A DNA stretch of 64,000 bases from Isoetes taiwanensis (taxonomy: Eukaryota > Streptophyta > Lycopodiopsida > Isoetales > Isoetaceae). The position numbers were made by a program, and so were the translations under genes. A model generated the notes under the pieces. That model had not been told where the DNA came from. It ran no database searches and saw only the letters and a list, made by a program, of their open reading frames with translations. Positions within the stretch are counted from its first letter, which is position 1. The number at the start of each line of letters is the position of its first letter. Positions 56,626 to 64,000 of this stretch are shown here, in pieces. The stretch is taken from NCBI GenBank assembly GCA_021234155.1, contig JAJEKV010000001.1, forward strand, positions 32,936,177 through 33,000,176. The letters run 5' to 3'.

Positions 56626-59197
56626 ATATATCTTTAATCCTTTTTGCCTCCTTTAAGGAAAAATGGCGTAAAGCAACATCATAGAATCCACATTGTGCGC
56701 CCTCTCTAGAGCTCTTAAAATATTTCAATGCTAGAACAACTCATAGTTGTTCCTCATTGAATGGAGAACATATAAGCCAAATTAGCCCACTGCATTCAGA
56801 TGCTACACAAATGGAAGCAGCCACAATCTCCTGGTGCATAACTTATATCAGCGCATTTCTAGCATGCAAGGAATGTTTTGAATGCCGTAAACTAACATAA
56901 AGTCTAAGCCAGACACCAAGGCACCAGAAGAAATCTGGATGTGGGATAGCTTTAGTGATAGCTCCCGTGCTTATGAAAGCATAAAGCAAGCTTGGAAATG
57001 GCAGGGCCTAACCAATTTAACAGCTTTCAAATTACACACATGTTAAATCAAAACCAACCTTTGCTGATTATTATGTTGTACCAAGTGCTGGGATCCTATG
57101 TTCTAGTTCTCTCTAGGCCTTTTTTGGTACATGCACATAAAAAACCTAAAGAGTACTAATATTGGGGGAAGAAAAACAATCTTATAACTCTTAGAGCCTA
57201 TTAGGAAATCTCCTAATGTTCCTTCAAACAGTCTAATATTTCAAGTTTCAACCCATAGTTTGTATCGTCCTTATAGAAAACTACATGAAAATCTTCTGAA
57301 ATATTTTACTTCCTAACCCAACTAAAAATATCTAGTTTCTAACTGGAAAAAACTTCTTTACCCCGGAGTTCTTCCAAGACTGATCCGAAAAACCTTCTTT
57401 ACTTCAGGAGTTTTTCCAATGCTGGTCTTGATTGGTTTTACTAGTGACAACTGTATTCTAGACTCTAGTTCATAAGATGTTAATTTTACCAGTTATAAAT
57501 GTATCCTACACTATAGTTTATAAGATGAGGTGCACCATGAACAACCGAGAAACTCCAATTTCTACGACGAGGTGCACCCTGGGCTATCTCGATCATCAGA
57601 TCTGCCTATCCTACGACCCAAATGATGTATTAAGGCATCTCGTTCTGAATATGATTATTTATAATTGGGGACGTCTATGATTTTGAAACACGAAATATGG
57701 ATCTGCCAAGCTTTTAAAATATGAAATAGGGGACTCGAACCTCTATGAAAATAAGTCAATATCGCCCATTCAATTGTTTTAAGGGTATGGTCTATGGTTT
57801 TAGGTGTGGTCATTTATGCATCAAAATCAAATCCCCCTTAGAACCCCCATTATTGTGCTATGCATTGAAACACAAAAACTACTAATCTAAGTCAATTATT
57901 TTTTGTGTGATTCCATGCTGCATTTGCATGTAATGACATGATTAAATTCGGCTCCAAAACTTATGGGACTTTCTACTGGAATAAGTTGTTGGGACACATG
58001 TCCTGACAGCATTAAAGATGGCCCAAATCTGAAATATTTTTTGTAGTTGTGTTAGCTACGGTGTTAAGGCTATTGTGATAAGGACTTTTGGCATCCAACT
58101 AACAATCATAAAGAACATATGGCAATGGTTGGGAAGGGGGATATCTAAGGCCCTTATGAATTTGTAGTTATTGTTAAAATTGGAGGATTTAGATCCAATT
58201 GTGTTTATCATCAAAGACAAAGACAAAGTTTTTTTAGAAGAGGAAGACAAAAGTAAAAAAAAAAATGATCATGTGAGAATTTTCAAGGGACAAGATTGAT
58301 CTTAAGTGTAAGGCCAAGATTCATTGTAAGTTTTATAAATATTTTGAGGAGAGAAAATCTTCTTCTCTTTCTCATCCATCCAATTATTGTAAAAGAAGGT
58401 GGAGCTCTCAAAATGGAAACCTCTAGTAGATAGGCAGCTATCTGCAAGGAGTCATCTATAAACTAAGAAAATCAAAACAAGCCAATAGAGGCCCCACTTA
58501 ATGAAAATGACTGAAGATAAAAGACCATTATATCTCATCCAACATAAAGAAGCTCTTCACGTGGGTGAGTTGTAGATATAATCAGACATTTTTACCTTGC
58601 AAATGTGTCAATGCCAGAAGATATACTACTAAGAACAAACAAACACAATGAGAGGGGAAGTTAATAAGGAAGAAAGATGTTAGTATGTGTGAGGAAAGAA
58701 GGCAAAACATAATAAATGAAGGCGAGGCAATTTCTTTAGCTTTTCAAAATTTCTCTGTATGAGGTTAAACTAAAATAGGTGGTACAATACATGGCTAACC
58801 TCGAATGTGAGAAAGGTTCAAAGGTTTGGGCTAACCAATTCTACTAATTATCTAGCCATTCCTTCTTATTATTTGGCAAACATAGGGTTCCAAAATTGAA
58901 GCTACTTAAAGTATTGAGAGCCAAATTATAAACCATATGTATGCATTTATTTTTAAATCTTCAAACTAAACATCGATTAACAAATTGTAATCCTGTATAT
59001 TGTAAATAGTAATGTGACGTAGGCCCTCGTTGTTATGAACAATAGTTGTAGTACAGAAATGTTAGGTTTTATCAATACCATAAGCATAAGAACAAGAAGA
59101 AAATCGCATTGTTAAAACAAACGTGAAATAAAAATGGGATTGTCATTAAATTTGATTGGTAGTAGAAAGCTTCTAGTAGCAAAAATAAGCAATTTTT
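56626..59197. other. Intergenic stretch without recognisable gene
   Basis: AT-rich with short frames only. It includes the dispersed repeat at 57,087-57,630. No domain is recognised. Confidence 0.5.
57087..57630. repeat. Dispersed repeat, copy 2 (partner at 15,198-15,640)
   Basis: Same order of shared words as copy 1. It contains an internal near-duplication (TTTTACCAGTTATAAATGTATCCTA resembles the preceding TTTTACTAGTGACAACTGTATTCTA). Confidence 0.7.
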
Positions 59198-59551
59198 ATG
59201 TCATGCCACATTGTCAGCATCTAATAAGGTAATTTTACGTCATGCCGCATTGGCAACATCCATTTGGAGGAAACTTAAAGGTTGCCAAAGTGCACAATTT
59301 GTGAAATGGATATACATTCTTCAAAGATTTGTAAAACAAAGCTTTTAGAACCAAAAGAAAGTCATTTTTACGTCATGCCACATTGGTAGCATCGGATTGG
59401 TCATATGCATTTTTACATCATGCCACATCGGCAGCATCCCAATGGGGAATTATTACGTCTCGGCAGCATCCAATTGGACATATGCATTATCACATCATGC
59501 CACATTGGCAACATCCGATTGGGCAATTTTATGTTCATGCCACATTGGCAG
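59198..59551. repeat. Minisatellite, left part
   Basis: Diverged units of about 45 bases with the core TCATGCCACATTGGCAGCAT, then CCGATTGGGCATATGCATTT. At least six cores are visible, some separated by unrelated spacer (59,270-59,360). It continues after the insertion at 60,531. Confidence 0.85.
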
Positions 59552-60530
59552 GGGATCATTTATGAGTATGAGAAAAATGGTTCTTGGCGCTTACGACTAG
59601 GGCGGTGGTAGCATGGAGAGGCCGCCCCTTTTTTTGCCTTTTCGGCACTGCTGCAACACCTTGAATCTGTTTAGGATCAAGTCAACAGCTATCAGGGATC
59701 ACGACAAATAGCTTTTTGGGTCTGGATCTTTCACCATAGGCTAATAAATTTGTGGCTTTGGAAGCATCTTCAGGGTGGTTTCTTGATCTCGGGTAAACCA
59801 CTAACGTGGAATATCGTTCTAATGCTCTTAGCATTATAATCCTTTCTGCAAAGATTACACTGAAACATCGCAGATGCTTATAAGGTGGAATGAAATTTTG
59901 TGAGTTCTTGAACAGAGGCGTTTCTTGACCTGTAAAATTTAGCAGTCTGTGTTTTTATACAGAGCCCGAAAAATTGTTGGCTATTTCCATCATTTCCTCC
60001 TCCCGTAGATATGATCAGAATCTGTCTTTTATCAGGAGGTCTTTATGGAATTTTGGAATTATTAGAATGGATTTGAAGTGGAAGAAATGGAATTAATTTA
60101 GGGGCCGAGCTAGATATATTATATGAGCAGGAAGAAGCTTATATATCATGAACCGGACTTTTGGGAGGAGTCTTGGCGGCTGAGCATGTGTTTTTAGCCA
60201 TGCAGCAACTAAGTTGATTCCATATTATGGTACTTCCTTCTCTGTTCAATGTCTCCAGATTATCCGCTTTAGTTCTTCAATATGTAAAAGAAAGCTTCGG
60301 GAGCCTATTTTTCCTAATATCTTGTTGTCTATTCTGGTTACCATATGGGAGATTACCATGCGCTTCATGCATATTAGCTTACAGAGCAGAGAATAAGTTT
60401 CTGCACATAAAGGACGAAGATGTTGAGGCTTCTCCTGTAGTAATCCTTTATATGTCTGAAACATTGTACTTATTATTCTGAAATAATATTAAAAAAAAAA
60501 AACTTCGTTCCCTCAGGAAAAAAAAAAAAA
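59552..60530 (+). mobile_element. Poly(A)-tailed retroinsertion inside the minisatellite
   Basis: 979 bp bounded by a perfect 10-bp duplication, ACATTGGCAG (59,542-59,551 and 60,531-60,540). It ends in two A runs (60,491-60,502 and 60,518-60,530). This is the signature of target-primed reverse transcription. No protein domain is recognised: it could be a long SINE, a 5'-truncated LINE tail, or a processed transcript copy. Confidence 0.8.
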
Positions 60531-60670
60531 ACATTGGCAGCATTCGATTGGGCATACGATTTTATGTCATGCCATATTGGCAACATCCAACTAGGCATAT
60601 GACACACACACCACACCAACATTGCAAAAATTCATGCCAGATGCCAACATCAGATTGGGCATATAATGCA
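60531..60670. repeat. Minisatellite, right part
   Basis: Further ACATTGGCAGCATTCGATTG-type units, becoming degenerate by 60,670. Confidence 0.8.
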
Positions 60671-60833
60671 CAAAACAACATCATGGAATAATTTAAGGGC
60701 TAAACTTAGCAATTTGGCGATTTTTTAGCACATTTTCGAAAAAAATTGGCTAAAGTAAATGAAAAAAATTGGGAAAAAAATTATAATTTTAGCTTAACTT
60801 TTTTCGGGACTGCACCAACCCTAGAGCTCTTTA

Positions 60834-61283
60834 GCCAAACGCTAGAAAGTAAGAGAGTGAAATTTTGTATTGTTTAGCTAAACCATAGAAACTTTTAGAA
60901 TGAATTTCGGGCTAGTTTAGCTAATATTGTTCTAGTTTATAAGAAATATATGATTAGTAGTTTAGTTTCTAGCATTATAAATTGATTTGAGTCATAGATT
61001 TTGCTAGCTAGCATTATTTTACAATGTTTTCACAAAGAAAATGACTAAAATAAGTGGAAAATTTTGAAAAAGGGTATAGTAATTTGGCTTAATATTTTCC
61101 GTTGGCCACACCATAGAAATTTTGGGGATGATGTTTGGGTTAGTTTAGCTAAACGCTAGAAAGTATGAGAGGAAAAATATGTAGAGTTTAGCTAAACCAC
61201 AGAAAGTTTCGGGATTAATATCGAGCGAGTTTAGCCAAAGTCATTCTGGCTAATAAGAAATATGCGATTAGTAATTTATTCCC
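60834..61283. repeat. Diverged tandem repeat, about 312-bp spacing
   Basis: 60,834-60,975 and 61,146-61,283 share AGCTAAACGCTAGAAAGTA, GTTTAGCTAAACCA, AGTTTAGC and AAGAAATATGCGATTAGTA-like text in the same order. No coding signal. Confidence 0.7.
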
Positions 61284-61531
61284 TGAACAACATCAACATT
61301 GCTTATTGAGTTCATCAACATTGCTTTTTGAGTTCAGACCCCAATCACCTTATATTGAATGCGGCTCTGGGCAGCCTTGGGCAGCCTCAAACTTAAGACA
61401 TGTTCAGGATCAGGATTAATGTGTTAAACTACACGTCCAGGGACATCAACCGAAATACAACCTTACAATCTGGATATACCGTAATACAAGACAAAGGGCT
61501 GGTTTTTGACAGCCAAAAATAGCTCAAATCT

Positions 61532-63339
61532 ATGACGTTGCATGCAAGGAGGGTTTTCTTAAAGTTTTGCCTACAGTGGCGTCAACTAAGTGAGAAGATG
61601 AAGAAGAAGCAGCGGCATGATCCAAAAGATATCTCCAGGGGAGAAGAACAGGTGCCTATTTCCTATGTCAATGAATACGATAAAACCGAGCTTCCAGAAT
61701 TTTTATACAGCAAAAGATCAGAGGTATTTGAAAAGGCTCACGTAGGTAGGGCACTCGCGAGAGTAGGTACTGAGGATTGCTGTTCTAAATGCACCGGTGA
61801 TTGCCTTAAGCGGCGCATTCCTTGCTCTTGCACGAAATACACTGGAGGTGAATATGCATATGGTGCAGATGGGTGCTTGCGTGGGGCGTTTATTCACAGA
61901 TTGGCTAGGATGGATGATAGGGAATACTGCCCTCCTGGGCTTTGTCCCCTCATTCGCATGCTAGATGGTGAGCCTCAAAAATGTCAAGGGCATGTCATCC
62001 GGCAGTTTATCAAAGAGTGTTATTCAAAGTGCAGGTGCAATTCAAAGCTATGTGGCAATCGAGTAGTCCAAAAGGGCATAAGGTACAAGCTTCAGGTGCG
62101 ACAAATTCTTCCCCAATGTTAGTACTCTTTGGATTTATAAGTGCAAAGTGCCACTTTTCTACCCTACTTTTTGGCTGTGAAAATGTTTTGGGAAGCCAAT
62201 GATAATGTGAGAACAGAAGGCAATTTGTAGGTTTTTTAAGCCCTTTTAATATTTTGAATGTGATGTTGAGTTTCCAAAAACATCCCAACATCCTCGCCAT
62301 TCTTACATGGCAAACTGGCTACATGCATAGGGCTGGACGAAATATTATGTGTGCTATCTAATGATTTATGTGACTCTTATTTTTACTTGGATCATTTCAT
62401 CTTTTTCACCAATTTTTGCATTATGGAATCATGGATGGCAAAGGCTTTTAAGTTTATTTTAAATCATTTTCCTAATATCATTGCATTGCAGGTATTCTAT
62501 TGCCATGAAGATAAAGGATGGGGGCTTCGTGCTCTAGAAGATTTGCCAGTTGGTGCGTTTGTATGTGAGTATGCTGGAGAAATTCTTACAAACAATGAGT
62601 TGTATTGGCGGAATAAAGATAGAGAAGGCAAAGGACCACATACTTACCCTTTGCTACTTGATGCTGATTGGTCTTCAGAGAAGATTTTGGAGGATAAAGA
62701 TGCATTGTGCTTAGATGCAACAGAATTTGGAAATGTGGCAAGGTTTATCAATCACAGGTAATGCCCTTGATATTTTGTGTCTCATTCACGTTTCTGAAAT
62801 CGTTGGAAATTTTGGAGTTCACATTAAATAACATTGAATCAGAACTGACTTTTCTTGTTTAGGTGTCATGACGCAAACTTGTTTGATGTTCCAGTCGAAA
62901 TAGAGAGTCCTGATCACCATTATTACCATGTCAGTGAAATTTATTTATGCAGGTTGTTGTTTTTATGTTGTTTCTAACATTTAAGCGTTGTTGGTTTACT
63001 CTATATAGGTTGCTTTCTTCACAAAGCGTCCCATCAGGGCGTGTGAGGAGCTGACATGGGTAAGTTCGGGGATAACATTTACTGTTATGAGCAGAAAGAT
63101 GCAAACGAGGGGCGGGGCTACTGCCATTTACTATTATAATTAACTACCATGTTCTGCTGATTTTTATACTGTTAATGCAGGATTATGGCATCGATTTTGA
63201 TGACGAACACCATCCTATCAAGGCCTTCGAATGCTTATGCGGAAGTACATATTGCCGTGGAGCAAAGAAATCTGCCGCTGCATGTTCTGGTAATATTTCT
63301 GGTAATATCTCCACTGTGAAAGAAAGTTATATATATTGA
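61532..63339 (+). CDS. SUVR-type SET-domain histone-lysine methyltransferase, C-terminal exons
   Basis: Plant SUVR proteins are nuclear H3K9-type methyltransferases. Five exons fit with GT-AG splicing: 61,532-62,095, 62,492-62,757, 62,863-62,929, 63,009-63,059 and 63,181-63,339 (368 residues). Exon 1 has the Cys-rich pre-SET region (CCSKCTGDC ... CSC ... CRCNSKLCGNR). Exon 2 starts the SET domain (VFYCHEDKGWGLRALEDLP, FVCEYAGEIL) up to ARFINHR. Exon 3 continues CHDANL, the SAM/active-site motif with Asp in place of the usual Pro. Exon 5 starts DYGIDFDD, and the post-SET CLCGSTYCRG follows. The first ATG is only where the open frame begins. The N-terminal WIYLD-type region of SUVR proteins is not found upstream, so earlier exons may lie beyond the repeats or be lost. 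The exact stop is uncertain because GTAATATTTC near 63,290 could be a splice donor. Confidence 0.88.
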
Positions 63340-63796
63340 TCATGGCTGTCAGTTGTTTACAAATGCAGTATGTAGTGCAATTGATTTTACCCATTCTTTA
63401 TTTGTTCATGTAATGCTAAGAAATCATCTAAGAGGTTAGATTTTTGCTGCAGATGATGAAATTTCTTAACCAGTGATTAGATTTTTGAGGTGGATCATGT
63501 TTTAACCATATTTTGAGGTGCTCTACAAATCCTACCAACTCTTGTCTGCAAAAAAGTGGACTTGGAAAGGTAGCCTACGCATTGCAGGCTTTTGCTCGTT
63601 TGGCATAGTGCTGGCGCCCTGCCCTACTTTGAGGATCCTGTTGAAGGAGAATGAGCATCATACACTTGAGGTTTGCACAATACTTGTTGATATTTATGCA
63701 AGTTCAGCCGCTGACTTGCTTTATACACATTCATTAGTAGCAGATTTGCATTAGTTACATGATAAAATCCTGAACAATGCAGAAGGATGATGCATA
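63340..63796. other. Downstream of the SET gene
   Basis: Probably the 3' UTR and flank, or a further intron if the gene continues. One short frame (63,518-63,754) has no recognised domain. Confidence 0.4.
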
Positions 63797-63960
63797 TTGA
63801 ACAAGCATCTATTTGTCATAATTTCACATCTACAATGTACATTGAATGTGTATTTGTATAAATCAGGGCGGGTTATTTTGAACAAGCATGTATTTGTCAT
63901 AGTTTCACACCTGCAATGTACATATAATGTGTGTTTGTATAAATCAGGGCGGGTTATTTT
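63797..63960. repeat. Tandem duplication, two units of 81 bp
   Basis: TTGAACAAGCATCTATTTG through AATCAGGGCGGGTTATTT is repeated immediately with about seven differences. Confidence 0.9.
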
Positions 63961-64000
63961 GAAGTTGGTTGGCATGTTATTCTAAAATGTTTTATCTGGC

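Noticed and set aside
61532-62122. The SET gene as a single-exon protein of 196 residues
   Set aside because: The frame reads past a good splice donor (CAG/GTGCG at 62,095) into a stop, while the next exons continue the SET domain in phase with GT-AG borders.

Overview
The window looks like nuclear DNA of a land plant with a large, retrotransposon-rich genome. A gymnosperm-like genome would fit, but the sequence does not settle this. The evidence is an ATL-type RING-H2 gene, an intron-containing SUVR-type SET-domain gene, plant L1-type LINEs and several Ty3/gypsy elements primed by initiator Met tRNA. Only two host genes are recognisable: the RING-H2 gene (13.5-14.5 kb, minus strand) and the 3' part of a histone-lysine methyltransferase gene (61.5-63.3 kb, plus strand). 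Almost everything else is transposon or anonymous intergenic DNA.

The most striking content is a Ty3/gypsy chromovirus-like family that carries a histone H3-like open reading frame as its first gene after the primer-binding site. Three copies show it. Copy C (44,765-55,328, plus strand) has two LTRs, PBS, polypurine tract and a CTTGG target-site duplication. Its order is LTR - PBS - H3-like ORF - second conserved ORF of unknown function - partial protease - RT/RNase H - damaged integrase - chromodomain-like end - PPT - LTR. Copy B (about 35,270 down to 28,485, minus strand) has LTR, PBS, H3-like ORF, the same unknown ORF, then gag with a zinc knuckle and the start of protease. Copy A (1,345 down to 1, minus strand) has LTR end, PBS and the N-terminus of the H3-like ORF before the window edge. 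In copy B the ORF begins MARTKQTAR, identical to the start of canonical H3, then has a linker of about 240 residues and ends in an H3 histone fold. In copies B and C two long hairpins lie on each side of the H3-like ORF. All copies carry stops or frameshifts as sequenced, so none is claimed to be functional here.

Layout: 0-1.35 kb copy A; 1.35-1.65 kb CpG-rich repeat; 1.65-5.8 kb a different, decayed Ty3/gypsy element (minus); 6.0-10.4 kb a 5'-truncated relative of the H3-carrying family (plus); 10.4-13.5 kb anonymous; 13.5-14.5 kb RING-H2 gene; 15.2-16.4 kb repeat fragments; 16.7-25.8 kb two LINEs; 26-28.5 kb anonymous; 28.5-35.3 kb copy B; 36-42.1 kb a pyrimidine-rich, internally repetitive region; 43.5-56.6 kb a 5'-truncated LINE with perfect 15-bp target duplications, split by copy C; 57-59.2 kb anonymous; 59.2-60.7 kb a minisatellite interrupted by a poly(A)-tailed retroinsertion; 60.8-61.3 kb degenerate repeats; 61.5-63.3 kb SET-domain gene; a tandem duplication near the right edge.

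Many frame breaks are single-base homopolymer changes (two in the RING-H2 gene alone), and paired repeats differ in a systematic way at CTG/CCG sites. Some apparent pseudogenisation may therefore be consensus error, and this affects how the H3-like ORFs should be judged.
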